Assembly: GCA_017448185.1 (NCBI GenBank)
Contig: JAFSLX010000048.1
Location: 1 to 62,300, forward strand
Reading direction: 5' to 3'
DNA from: Bacteroidales bacterium
GTDB lineage: Bacteria; Bacteroidota; Bacteroidia; Bacteroidales; P3
Length of the DNA: 62,300 nt
Shown: positions 47,601-54,275 of the stretch, piece by piece
Position numbering within the stretch: position 1 is the stretch's first letter
Layout: every line of letters begins with the position of its first letter
The notes under the pieces: model-generated
What the model was told of the DNA's origin: nothing
The model's input: only the letters and a program-made list of their open reading frames with translations
Databases searched by the model: none
Translations under genes and position numbers: made by a program

Positions 47601-47652
47601 TCATCGTGCAAAGCATCATCGCAGCTGCAAAAAGCGTAATTACTTTTTTCAT
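44623..47652 (-). CDS. Large T9SS-secreted adhesin with PKD-like and cleaved-adhesin domains
   Basis: 1009 residues. Signal peptide (VITLFAAAMMLCTMSFAQ), then an N-terminal beta domain. Next are three alternations of PKD-like Ig domains (VSLEGPTAVREGDTVYYIAN, VTLVGPAEVENGTAATFVAN, VELEGPASVEVNENITIVAN) with cleaved-adhesin/choice-of-anchor J domains (FANGLGCWSS, FENGIRCWSMVSAD, FEDETAECWTLSE). It closes with the type A sorting domain VSVYPNPANDVLNIEG, LLDVNGRTVLT, LATGVYVVRV and TQKIVKK. The repeats have conserved cysteines before the Trp. This architecture, like that of gingipain adhesin regions, suggests binding of host or food proteins. Monocistronic. Confidence 0.9.
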   Translation of the reverse strand: MKKVITLFAAAMMLCTMSFAQKAENTTVLKSTRFVPAKLTKDVANNGPKVSGNPVWDNTMSYCLDADFDNSVGTGTTDGSIYWAIKIESAALAGRDNLTDVDFFVYAAGSYTLHIFSGVEPTGTALHTQSVTATNADTMTWKNIHFNTPLPINQNQDLWVVMSATGVEYPASSVAPNEYDNGKWISIDGVEWELITDEGIDATWMIHAISDTYIVLPPMVSLEGPTAVREGDTVYYIANSGNADSFTWTVNADYLDNTIDNVIAVVWETAGPQQVIVMASNDAGDTYDTLDVDVFSCNNIELPYIPNFANGLGCWSSRSDSTDGTGWFASVDMYESDPEGQVLSISAQSMWGMFMMDVPTDNWLFSPVITMPSNGVYEIAWQVKPLMPNYAGDHYGVYVISGTDTTLLFEESLTGMNDYTQRVAVVPSTVSGDIQVAFRHFNSEGGYVIVLDDIQIRNLTAPQVTLVGPAEVENGTAATFVANAPNADSFEWAIDGVAVSANGNTLTNTFTEDGFYTISVMASNSEGNSEDTLVVEVYTCSDINVFPYTQNFENGIRCWSMVSADPANDDRFGVYEDENAFDGNYDFRFSSFSRAEDYNQYLISPELTFPDGEYMIKFDYSAHSGTESFRVLASTTTNDLAAFTNVLGTFENTNSEWTEVAFLLPEGTKYIAINYYANYMYYLYVDNFTINELNMAPIVELEGPASVEVNENITIVANAPLANSFAWTVDGVAVNTTGNTLTTSFATIGNHTVSVTATNNIGSTPATKNIEVYSCDVTSLPYNQGFEDETAECWTLSEKFAFLNNPDYAHSGTNLMYCTYDDYADLDEWAISPAIHMPADASNIGISWYVLMLEYEGIQNTYEVRVSTTGRNPEDFTTVLFSETGASDDFVQRGWNLANFGGQTIYIAFHNISVAGGDAILFDDIYVGTGVGIEDVDNVNVSVYPNPANDVLNIEGEGIQNVELLDVNGRTVLTNANGGSLNISNLATGVYVVRVITNNGISTQKIVKK

Positions 47653-47728
47653 TTTGTACGGTTATTTATTAATTAATATTATTGTAATCTAACCATTTGC
47701 ACCGAAACACCTTTCTAATGCAATTTTG

Positions 47729-47775
47729 CAAAGATACACTTTTTTTTTTAACTTCAAAAAAAAAATGTACTTTTG
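47729..47775. promoter_or_regulatory. Divergent promoter pair, rightward one giving a nearly leaderless message
   Basis: Leftward TATCTTTG is at 47729-47736, serving the T9SS gene 77 bases away. Rightward TACTTTTG is at 47768-47775 and the next ATG is at 47783, only 7 bases later. Since transcription usually begins some bases after this element, the leader would be nearly absent. Confidence 0.7.
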
Positions 47776-47782
47776 CAAAACG

Positions 47783-48454
47783 ATGAGCATACTGAAAAAC
47801 AACATACACAACTGCCCCGAGCTGATGGAGGCCATCCAGCAGATTGGCCTCGTTCCTTTGCTCGACAGCGGCATCCCCGGCTTCTCGGCCGACGAGCTGG
47901 TGGCTCCCGAATGCCGCTACGTGATGACCGACGAGGGCTGGGACTGGCCATTATGGGACTGGAAAGGGCCGATGGTCACCGAAGGGCACTACGCCTACGG
48001 CAAGTTCTTCGGCGGCAAAGCAGGTTTCGTCACTATGGACTGGTGGCCAGACATTTGCAATTACCGCCGCAGCAAATACCCCGAATTCAACGAAGAAAGC
48101 ATTGAAGGCACCATCTTAGAAATCCTACGGGTCAACGGTAGTATGATAACCCGCGATTTGCGCTCGGCCTGTGGCTTCGACGGTCCCAAAATGCGCAGCC
48201 GCTTCGATTCGTACGTGACACGCCTGCAGATGGCCTGCCGCGTGGTGACAGAAGACTTCGTCTACCCCACCGACAAGCACGGCAACCGTTACGGCTGGGG
48301 CTGGGCGTTGTTGAATACGCCAGAACACCTCTTCGGTCACGAAGCATGCCAGTGTAACCGCACGCCGGAGGAGAGCCTCGCACGCCTGACGGCACACCTT
48401 AAAGAGTTCCTCCCTAAAGTCACCGACAAGCAGCTGGCCAAGCTCTTGGGCTAA
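47783..48454 (+). CDS. AlkZ-related winged-helix protein
   Basis: 223 residues from the ATG at 47783; an earlier TTG-initiated frame crosses the -7 element and is rejected. The N-terminal half is rich in Trp and aromatic residues (WDWPLWDWKGPMVTEGHYAYG). The C-terminal half has a winged-helix pattern (LRVNGSMITRDLRSACGF, MRSRFDSYVTRLQMACRVVT) like the AlkZ/YcaQ DNA-glycosylase family. Related Bacteroidetes proteins are annotated only as AlkZ-related. I cannot see a clear QxQ catalytic motif, so glycosylase activity is not established. Convergent with the phosphoesterase gene, overlapping it by 4 bases. Confidence 0.65.
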   Translation: MSILKNNIHNCPELMEAIQQIGLVPLLDSGIPGFSADELVAPECRYVMTDEGWDWPLWDWKGPMVTEGHYAYGKFFGGKAGFVTMDWWPDICNYRRSKYPEFNEESIEGTILEILRVNGSMITRDLRSACGFDGPKMRSRFDSYVTRLQMACRVVTEDFVYPTDKHGNRYGWGWALLNTPEHLFGHEACQCNRTPEESLARLTAHLKEFLPKVTDKQLAKLLG

Positions 48455-49533
48455 GGCACAAGGTTGATTACAAGGTATTCAGACTGTGTCCCAATGCGAT
48501 ACTTGGCACCCCAGATGCCAAGACCCGAGGTGACGCAGACGGTAGTCTCCCCTTTCTGCAACATGCCCCACGAGCATTCGTAGAGGGCATCGGTTATCCA
48601 CGACAGTGGCCACACTTGGCCACGGTGGGTGTGACCGCTTACCTGCAGCCCTATGCCTGCACACTCGGCCTCCTCCAAGTAGTAGGGCTGGTGGTCGAGA
48701 AGGACCGTAAACAAACCGGTGTAAGACTGTGACAATGTGTCAATATCTTTGCGGTGGCGGTTGGTGCGGTCGTCGCGGCCAATGACGGCAATATTGCCGA
48801 CAGTAGCCACCGAGTCGCGCAGCAGGGTGATGTTGGCGTCACGATAGAAGCGCTCCGCCTCGCCGGGAGTGTAATAATCGGCGTAGTACTCGTGGTTTCC
48901 CAAACAGGCATAGACGGGCATCTGCAGCCTTCGCAGCCCCTCGGCCATCTCCTCATGCAGCAAGGGGCGCAGCGAGCGGTCCACAAGGTCGCCGGCCATG
49001 AGCAGCATGTCGCCACCCTCGCGATTGAGCATCGCCACCCAACGGTCAAGGTCGGCGCGGCGGTTGTGGTAGCCCAGGTGCAGGTCACTCACGGCCAGCA
49101 CCTTCACGGGGTGGTCCACCTTGCCGTGGGTGTCGACAGTCAGTTCCACACGCCGCTTATGCTCGTAGTTAAGGCTTGCATAGACAAAGAGGGCCACCAT
49201 CGCCACCAACAGCACGCCGCAGGTCCACCAGCTGTCGCGTAGCCAAGCCGTGGGCAGCACCTGCACCAGTCGCAACAGGTCGGCCAGCAGGAACGTCATG
49301 AAGAGGTACAGGAGCATTATCAGGCCTTTGTTGCCGATATTATAAACAGCCACCGAAAGCCCGTAAGGCAGGCGGTCGAGGTAGCGCGTCAGCGACAGCA
49401 CAGCCATAGCCACACAGGCGGCCTCCACACCCACCAGCGTCCACCGTAGCCACAGCACCGGCGGCAGCATCCACAGATGCCACCCCACATAACCCGACAA
49501 GGCAATGATAACAAACAGAATAACCAACATCAT
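48451..49533 (-). CDS. Membrane-anchored metallophosphoesterase
   Basis: 360 residues. Four membrane helices occupy the first 125 residues. The calcineurin-like domain then shows all metal ligands: DLHLGYH, GDLVDRS, GNHEYY and GHTHRGQVW. This is the YkuE/YaeI-like group, some of which cleave UDP-diacylglucosamine or other envelope phosphoesters; the substrate here is not known. Last gene of a three-gene operon; its ATG overlaps the stop of the DUF454 gene by 4 bases (start 49533, stop 49530). Confidence 0.9.
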   Translation of the reverse strand: MMLVILFVIIALSGYVGWHLWMLPPVLWLRWTLVGVEAACVAMAVLSLTRYLDRLPYGLSVAVYNIGNKGLIMLLYLFMTFLLADLLRLVQVLPTAWLRDSWWTCGVLLVAMVALFVYASLNYEHKRRVELTVDTHGKVDHPVKVLAVSDLHLGYHNRRADLDRWVAMLNREGGDMLLMAGDLVDRSLRPLLHEEMAEGLRRLQMPVYACLGNHEYYADYYTPGEAERFYRDANITLLRDSVATVGNIAVIGRDDRTNRHRKDIDTLSQSYTGLFTVLLDHQPYYLEEAECAGIGLQVSGHTHRGQVWPLSWITDALYECSWGMLQKGETTVCVTSGLGIWGAKYRIGTQSEYLVINLVP

Positions 49534-49814
49534 ATATCGTCGTTTTTAGCGTTAGGGACAAAGAGCACCACCGTCAGCGCACCCACGGCACCGGCCTTCT
49601 GCGTGGCCGTCATTCCGCCGCGCCGCTGGTAGCTACGTATATACTTGCCCAGCCACGAGGCCAGAAGCCATTGCTGTAGCCGCGGCGACGAGCGGTAGAA
49701 CAGCCACGACGCCAGCAGCAGGAACGGCGTCGTCGGCAACCCCGGCACCACAACCCCCAGTGCGCCAAGTCCAACGACCAAGCAGCCCAGTCCTACATCG
49801 AGATATTTCTTCAT
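49530..49814 (-). CDS. DUF454 (YbaN-like) inner-membrane protein, short form
   Basis: 94 residues. DUF454 motif: GALGVVVPGLPTTPFLLLASWLFYRSSPRL, split here as LGVVVPGLPTTPFLLLASW and FYRSSPRLQQWLLAS, with the end VGALTVVLFVPNAKNDDI. YbaN-type proteins are about 120-125 residues with a further membrane segment, so about 25-30 residues seem to be lost at the C terminus. The stop overlaps the next gene start, so loss through acquisition of an overlap is possible. Function unknown. Overlaps the DUF3089 stop by 4 bases. Confidence 0.75.
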   Translation of the reverse strand: MKKYLDVGLGCLVVGLGALGVVVPGLPTTPFLLLASWLFYRSSPRLQQWLLASWLGKYIRSYQRRGGMTATQKAGAVGALTVVLFVPNAKNDDI

Positions 49815-50746
49815 CTTGGTGACAGAGAGCGACTGGTTTGTGTTGTTATTGCACGGAGGGCGATGTTGCGACGGAGGACATCGCTAAAGAGTGATATTTC
49901 AAGGCAGTGGTAATTACCCTCGCAGCCGATGAGTGGCAGCATGTAGTCGTTGCGAGTGTAGCCGTCGATATGCAGCAGCAGGCTCGTGGTATCGAGCGTG
50001 ACGGTGAGGGTGTCGCCATAGCGCGGATCGATGAGTGTGGCCGGCGTGTCGTCGGTGCTCCAGCTGACAGGATTGATAGCCACGAGGTTGCCGTCGCTCA
50101 GTATCGGAACGGCACAACTGTTGTCTTTCACGGAATTATAGCAGATGGTCACACCGAGGTCGGCACTGTCTTTTGCTGGACGGATATGGGCATTGGTATC
50201 GGTCACCTTATAGCCGATGACATAGGCGGCTACGAGGCGGCGGTAGGTCTCGTCGTCCATGGCCTTCAACAGGTCGACGACAGCCATGGCCCCTTGGCTG
50301 AAGCCTGCGAGGATAAAAGGCCTGCCATTGTTATAGTGCTCCATATAATAGTCGAAAGCCCTGCGCACGTCGCCATAAGCCAGCGACATACGGGCTTCGA
50401 CAAGGCTGTCTGAGGTGTAGGTCTCCATGGTCACCTGACGGTAATAGGGCGAGTAATAGTTGAGCTCGCCTGCCAACAAGCGGTCCACGCCCTCCATCTC
50501 GCCGTATAGCAGTGCGCGGATGCTGTCGTTGCGGGTATCGGCATAATGCATGGGCTTGCCGCCCAGCGTGTAGTCGTCGCACTCGGTGGAGACGATATAG
50601 AACACATCCACCGCTGCACTGCGGTCGGCGATGTACCACTGGGTGGTGTCGGCATAGTCCGGTTCCTCGGGGATTGTTTCGCCCTTCGGAGAGCAGGCGG
50701 CGAGTGCCGCCGCAAGAGCCAAAGACAGGTATAAGTATCGTTTCAT
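49811..50746 (-). CDS. DUF3089 lipoprotein, alpha/beta hydrolase fold
   Basis: 311 residues. Lipobox LAAALAACS (cysteine at residue 18). DUF3089 core: DVFYIVSTECDDYTLGGKPM, FDYYMEHYNNGRPFILAGFSQG with the nucleophile elbow GFSQG (serine near residue 148), then a conserved region with PVSWSTDD and the late NYHCLEIS that would supply the acid and histidine. Likely an envelope esterase or acylhydrolase. First gene of the operon; the promoter is at 50778-50785. Confidence 0.85.
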   Translation of the reverse strand: MKRYLYLSLALAAALAACSPKGETIPEEPDYADTTQWYIADRSAAVDVFYIVSTECDDYTLGGKPMHYADTRNDSIRALLYGEMEGVDRLLAGELNYYSPYYRQVTMETYTSDSLVEARMSLAYGDVRRAFDYYMEHYNNGRPFILAGFSQGAMAVVDLLKAMDDETYRRLVAAYVIGYKVTDTNAHIRPAKDSADLGVTICYNSVKDNSCAVPILSDGNLVAINPVSWSTDDTPATLIDPRYGDTLTVTLDTTSLLLHIDGYTRNDYMLPLIGCEGNYHCLEISLFSDVLRRNIALRAITTQTSRSLSPR

Positions 50747-50777
50747 TCTATTGACCTTAAAATCTCAAAAAACGCTG

Positions 50778-50785
50778 CAAAATTA
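50778..50785 (-). promoter_or_regulatory. -7 element for the DUF3089-DUF454-phosphoesterase operon
   Basis: Reads TAATTTTG leftward, 31 bases before the ATG. The 50747-51207 gap also holds hairpin E and the rightward promoter at 51089-51119. Nothing else was recognised in it. Confidence 0.65.
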
Positions 50786-50910
50786 CACCTTTTCCCTGAC
50801 ACGGGAAAAAATATTTTGTGTGGGGACTATATACATGTTGACATTGTCGGGGAGTTTTTCCGTAAAAAAAGTCGGAAGGACAAGCAATACGTCTCACCAG
50901 GGTTCTCTCA

Positions 50911-50997
50911 TTCTCAGTTATTCACCAGTATTTCTTCAGTATTTCTTCAGTGGATGACTGAAGAAACACTGAAGAAATACTAAAGAACAACTGAAGA
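50911..50997. repeat. Hairpin, variant copy E of the 11-bp-period family
   Basis: The core arms 50927-50951 and 50957-50981 pair over 25 bases with one mismatch; the loop is GGATG. Imperfect pairing extends to about 50911 and 50997. The unit is TTTCTTCAGTA, again 11 bases, but the first bases differ from the GTTGTTCAGTC of the other copies. Because the arms differ together, the pairing and the period appear conserved while the sequence drifts. Confidence 0.85.
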
Positions 50998-51088
50998 ACA
51001 GAGCACCTTTATAGGGGGTATTCAAGTTGCACGGCTGCATTTTATAACAGCCATCTTGCTGACGACAGGTAAATAAAACCCTATTTTT

Positions 51089-51119
51089 TTTGCCGTATGA
51101 AATATTCTTCGTATCTTTG
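51089..51119 (+). promoter_or_regulatory. Bacteroidetes-type promoter
   Basis: TTTG at 51089-51092, 19 bases, TATCTTTG at 51112-51119; ATG at 51208. Confidence 0.75.
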
Positions 51120-51207
51120 CACTTGCTTTCGAGAGCGAAAAAAGCAATAAGCAAAAAAGGCATTGTATGTTTTCGCATAATTGTAAGTTGTTTAACATAT
51201 AGCATAA

Positions 51208-51732
51208 ATGAAAAAGATAATCTTTTTAGCAATGCTGTGCCTTATGGCAATCTCAATTTGTGTGGTCGTAAGTTGCACGAAGAACGAGAATGAAACAAAT
51301 GAAGGTAAGTATGTTGACTTAGGCCTGTCCAGTGGCACCAAGTGGAAGGCTGCTAATGAGAAAAATGCTGCCGATACCGAATATGCCTTTTTTATTTATA
51401 ATGAAGCGGTGGCCCAGTTTGACAGTGTACTTCCAAGTCGTGAGCAGTGGGAGGAACTTGTCAACGAATGTAACTGGTCGTGGACTGGGATGGGCTATAA
51501 GATTGTCGGCCCCAACGGCAATTCCATATCCCTGCCTGCTGCGGGCTTCCGCAGTTGCCCAGGAAGCGTGTTCACCATGGAGTCCTTGGGTTTCTATTGG
51601 TCGTCCACGCCCAATGGTTCGCACAACGCGTGGTACCTCAACTTCGATTCAGATAGCGTGTGCATGGACAAATGTAACCGTTGCGGCGGGTTCTCTGTTC
51701 GGTTGGTCCAAGCGCACGCAAGAGCGCACTAA
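51208..51732 (+). CDS. Lipoprotein with a Fib_succ_major-type domain
   Basis: 174 residues. Lipobox AISICVVVSC (cysteine near residue 23). The domain reads YVDLGLSSGTKWKAANE at its start, LPSREQWEELVNECNW in the middle, and ends GFYWSSTPNGSHNAWYLNF, FSVRLVQ. This is the pattern of the Fib_succ_major/DUF1566 type of small surface domain, common in Bacteroidetes. Its function is unknown, though a ligand-binding or lectin-like role is often assumed. A strong terminator follows. The related protein at 56961-57860 has the same WR(L/I)PT(S/A)EL core. Confidence 0.75.
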   Translation: MKKIIFLAMLCLMAISICVVVSCTKNENETNEGKYVDLGLSSGTKWKAANEKNAADTEYAFFIYNEAVAQFDSVLPSREQWEELVNECNWSWTGMGYKIVGPNGNSISLPAAGFRSCPGSVFTMESLGFYWSSTPNGSHNAWYLNFDSDSVCMDKCNRCGGFSVRLVQAHARAH

Positions 51733-51745
51733 AACTCAAGCATCG

Positions 51746-51790
51746 AAACCATGCTCATGATTCTTACACAATCATGAGCATGGTTTTTTG
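51746..51790 (+). terminator. Strong terminator
   Basis: AACCATGCTCATGATT (51747-51762) pairs perfectly with 51770-51785, followed by six T. Confidence 0.9.
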
Positions 51791-51921
51791 TAAGTATGGT
51801 ACACTATTGGAACACTATCGGAACCATAGCATTACCGTATACCGAGGCAAAAGGGGAACAGAAGAATAGCAAAATGGGAGCAAAAACGATAGGCATATTA
51901 TAGATACCTTCATGTTCTTTT

Positions 51922-51979
51922 TTGCGGAGAAAAAATATATTATTATCCGCAAATATGCGGAGAATAATTCGTATATTTG
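51922..51979 (+). promoter_or_regulatory. Operator-like palindrome with -7 element pointing antisense into the AbiEii-type gene
   Basis: TATATTTG at 51972-51979 matches the -7 consensus. CCGCAAATATGCGG (51947-51960) is palindromic, and TGCGGAGAA occurs at 51923-51931 and 51956-51964, 33 bases apart. An ATG at 51984 opens a 70-codon frame overlapping the leftward AbiEii-type gene by about 200 bases; the frame is not convincing as protein, so this may start an antisense RNA. No -33 TTTG is at the expected spacing. Confidence 0.45.
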
Positions 51980-51995
51980 CCGCATGAATAAAATA

Positions 51996-52613
51996 CTATC
52001 TCTGAAGTTTCTTGACTTCGGCGATAATAGTCGATTTTATCTCTTCCCAGCTAACAGGGATTTGCATCTTGGGCATAGCTTGTTGTTCAGCATCCTCAAA
52101 GTAGTTGAGGCTGAGCAATGCACGGAAAAAAGAATGGTTGGGATATTTCTGAGCGTAAAAATCGAGGAGCTCAGAAAGTGTGTAGTTCTGCAATAAAAAG
52201 TAAATGTCGACAAAGTCTTTGCGAGTGCCTCGGCCTTCGATGGCGTTTATCTTCATGGCGGCAATGTCTCGGGGAGAGGCCAGGGTAATGCCGTCTTCAA
52301 CAATGGCCGCATCTATCCATGGATACTGGCTGTAATCAATCACATCAACCTTGATACCACGCAAAGCGCCTTGCAATATTCTTTTTGTGCGGTTGTGAAT
52401 GGTAAAAGAATCCATTGAGGAAAACATTTCTATAATGTCATCCTGCTCTACTGCAAGAGTACCAAAGAAATCCAGGTCGATAGACTGACGGTGACCATAC
52501 TGCAAAGCAAGGGCTGTACCACCAACCAACCGAAGACCGCTCATTTCGGGTCGGGAGGATAACTCATTCAGGAGTTCCAGAGTGTCGGGAAAGACTGTCT
52601 GAAGTTGTAGCAT
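51996..52613 (-). CDS. Nucleotidyltransferase, AbiEii/AbiGii toxin family
   Basis: 205 residues from the ATG at 52613; longer frames overlap the partner gene and lack support. The nucleotidyltransferase signature is clear: LRLVGGTALALQYGHRQSIDLDFFG gives GG-x-A with DxD (RLVGGTALALQ, SIDLDFF). VDVIDYSQYPWI and IAAMKINAIEGRGTRKDFVD are the conserved downstream motifs. Family members are abortive-infection or toxin proteins that add nucleotides to tRNA or a similar target. Overlap of 46 bases with the upstream gene suggests one unit. Confidence 0.85.
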   Translation of the reverse strand: MLQLQTVFPDTLELLNELSSRPEMSGLRLVGGTALALQYGHRQSIDLDFFGTLAVEQDDIIEMFSSMDSFTIHNRTKRILQGALRGIKVDVIDYSQYPWIDAAIVEDGITLASPRDIAAMKINAIEGRGTRKDFVDIYFLLQNYTLSELLDFYAQKYPNHSFFRALLSLNYFEDAEQQAMPKMQIPVSWEEIKSTIIAEVKKLQR

Positions 52614-52873
52614 CGGTAGTCTTCTTTTTTGGTATCGGTCATGGTACAGACAAACGCCAGTGCTTCGGGAGATAGAGACCGCAGTCCTTTGCAGTCGCTG
52701 GCTATACGGTCCAATCCATAGTAGTCGCGTACCATACGCCAGTCGTTCAGCTCGCCGCACTCAAGCACATGCTGTATCAGCTGCGCCGAATGTTTTTCAG
52801 GATCGAACTGGTCACGGTCAATGTCCCAGAATAGGACTGGTGAGAGCTTTTCTATTTCAAGTCGTTTGCCCAT
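52568..52873 (-). CDS. DUF6922-type partner of the nucleotidyltransferase
   Basis: 101 residues. LSPVLFWDIDRDQFDPEKH and ELNDWRMVRDYYGLDRIASD are the conserved features of the DUF6922 family, small proteins regularly placed just before AbiEii-like genes in Bacteroidetes. It probably acts as antitoxin or regulator. The phylum association is from general knowledge; the role is inferred. Overlap with the toxin-like gene is 46 bases. A terminator of the neighbouring DUF1015 gene lies directly upstream, so a promoter must be in the very short space, or expression depends on read-through. Confidence 0.75.
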   Translation of the reverse strand: MGKRLEIEKLSPVLFWDIDRDQFDPEKHSAQLIQHVLECGELNDWRMVRDYYGLDRIASDCKGLRSLSPEALAFVCTMTDTKKEDYRCYNFRQSFPTLWNS

Positions 52874-52875
52874 TG

Positions 52876-52918
52876 TTAAAAAAATGGGTACACGCCAATA
52901 ATCTGGCGCATACCCATT
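52876..52918 (-). terminator. Terminator of the DUF1015 gene
   Basis: Leftward the stem TACCCATT (52911-52918) with AATGGGTA (52883-52890), and inside it TGGCG with CGCCA, is followed by seven T. It ends three bases before the DUF6922 ATG. Confidence 0.8.
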
Positions 52919-52932
52919 GGTTGATTCATAGC

Positions 52933-54198
52933 TTAGCAGAGCTCGTGGATCACGAGGCCAGAGCGCAGCTTGGGCTCGAACCAGGTGGTCTTCGGAGGCA
53001 TGATGTTGCCGGTGTCGGCAATATCGATGATCTGCTTCATGCTGACGGGATAGAGGGCGAAGGCGACCTTCATCTCGCCGTTGTCAACGCGACGTTTCAG
53101 TTCGCCGAGGCCGCGGATGCCGCCGACGAAGTCGATGCGCTTGTCGGTGCGGAGGTCCTTGATGCCGAGCACCTTGTCGAGGACGAGGTTGCTGAGGATG
53201 GTGACATCGAGCACTCCGATGGGGTCGTTGTCGTTGTAAGTGCCGGGCTTGGCGGTCATCTTGTACCAGTGGCCGTCGAGGTACATGCTGTGCTCATGCA
53301 GCTTGGCGGGCTTGTAGATGTCGGTGCCCATGTCGGTGAGCTCGTAGCTCTCGCCGACGGCTTTGAGGAACTGCTCCTTGCTGAGACCGTTGAGGTCCTT
53401 GACAACGCGGTTGTAGTCGATGACGTTCAGCTGGTTGTCGGGGAAGATGACGGTCATGAAGTAGTTGTACTCCTCCTTGCCGGTGTGGTGGGGGTTCTGC
53501 TCTTTCTTCTCCTGTCCCACGAGGGCGGCGGCGGCGCTGCGGTGGTGGCCGTCGGCGATGTACATGGCGGGAACCTGCTTGTCGAAGATGTCAACCAGCT
53601 CGGCGATGGTCTTCTTGTCGTCGATGACCCAGAAGCGGTGGCCGAAGCCGTCTTCCTTGGCGATGAAGTCATAGATGGGCTTCTTGGCGGTGACGCTGGC
53701 CACGATCTCGTCGATGCGGGCCACGGCGGGATAGGCGAAGAACACCGGCTCCACGTTGGCGTTGGTGATGCGGACGTGTTTCATGCGGTCCTCTTCCTTG
53801 TCCTTGCGAGTGAGCTCATGTTTCTTGATGACCTTGTTGACATAGTCCTCGCTGTAGGCGCAGGCCACGATGCCGTACTGCCACTTGGCGTTGGCGTCCT
53901 TGGGGTTCATGCTCTGGGCGTAGATGTAGAGTTTCTCCTCCTCATCCTTGACCAGCCAGCCGAGGTCTTTGAACAGGTTGTAGTTCTTCACGACCTGGAG
54001 GTACACTTCGGGCGAGTGCTCGTCGGTGCCTTTGGGCAGGTCGATCTCAGCCTTGGTGACGTGCAGCAGGCTGTAGGGGTTGCCCTCGCACTCCACGCGG
54101 GCCTCTTCGGAGTTCAGCACGTCGTAGGGACGCGAAGCCAGTTTCTCGACGATGTCCACCGGGGGGCGGAATCCTTTAAAGGGTTTGATAACGCTCAT
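52933..54198 (-). CDS. DUF1015 family protein
   Basis: 421 residues. N-terminal motifs IKPFKGFRPPVDIVEKLASRPYDVLN (split: KPFKGFRPP, ASRPYDVLN), a central DGFGHRFWVIDD and the strong motif AMYIADGHHRSAAA. The DUF1015 family is widespread; in Bacteroidetes it often neighbours serine biosynthesis genes, and an ATP/kinase-like role has been suggested elsewhere. No serine gene is near here. Cytoplasmic, no signal peptide. Codon usage favours G-ending codons, unlike the C-rich 26-30 kb genes. Monocistronic. Confidence 0.85.
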   Translation of the reverse strand: MSVIKPFKGFRPPVDIVEKLASRPYDVLNSEEARVECEGNPYSLLHVTKAEIDLPKGTDEHSPEVYLQVVKNYNLFKDLGWLVKDEEEKLYIYAQSMNPKDANAKWQYGIVACAYSEDYVNKVIKKHELTRKDKEEDRMKHVRITNANVEPVFFAYPAVARIDEIVASVTAKKPIYDFIAKEDGFGHRFWVIDDKKTIAELVDIFDKQVPAMYIADGHHRSAAAALVGQEKKEQNPHHTGKEEYNYFMTVIFPDNQLNVIDYNRVVKDLNGLSKEQFLKAVGESYELTDMGTDIYKPAKLHEHSMYLDGHWYKMTAKPGTYNDNDPIGVLDVTILSNLVLDKVLGIKDLRTDKRIDFVGGIRGLGELKRRVDNGEMKVAFALYPVSMKQIIDIADTGNIMPPKTTWFEPKLRSGLVIHELC

Positions 54199-54243
54199 AT
54201 TGTGTCTGTTTTAATTGTTGATTTTTAACATTATTTGGAACTG

Positions 54244-54251
54244 CAAAGATA
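54244..54251 (-). promoter_or_regulatory. -7 element for the DUF1015 gene
   Basis: Reads TATCTTTG leftward, 45 bases before the ATG. Confidence 0.7.
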
Positions 54252-54275
54252 GAAATAAAATTTGACGTGGACAAA

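Noticed and set aside
51912..52196. Rightward small protein overlapping the nucleotidyltransferase gene
   Set aside because: It opposes a well-supported gene and lacks family features; kept only as a possible antisense transcript.
52660..54228. 522-codon open frame antisense to the DUF1015 gene
   Set aside because: Composition artefact, Leu/Val/Asp-rich with no family features.
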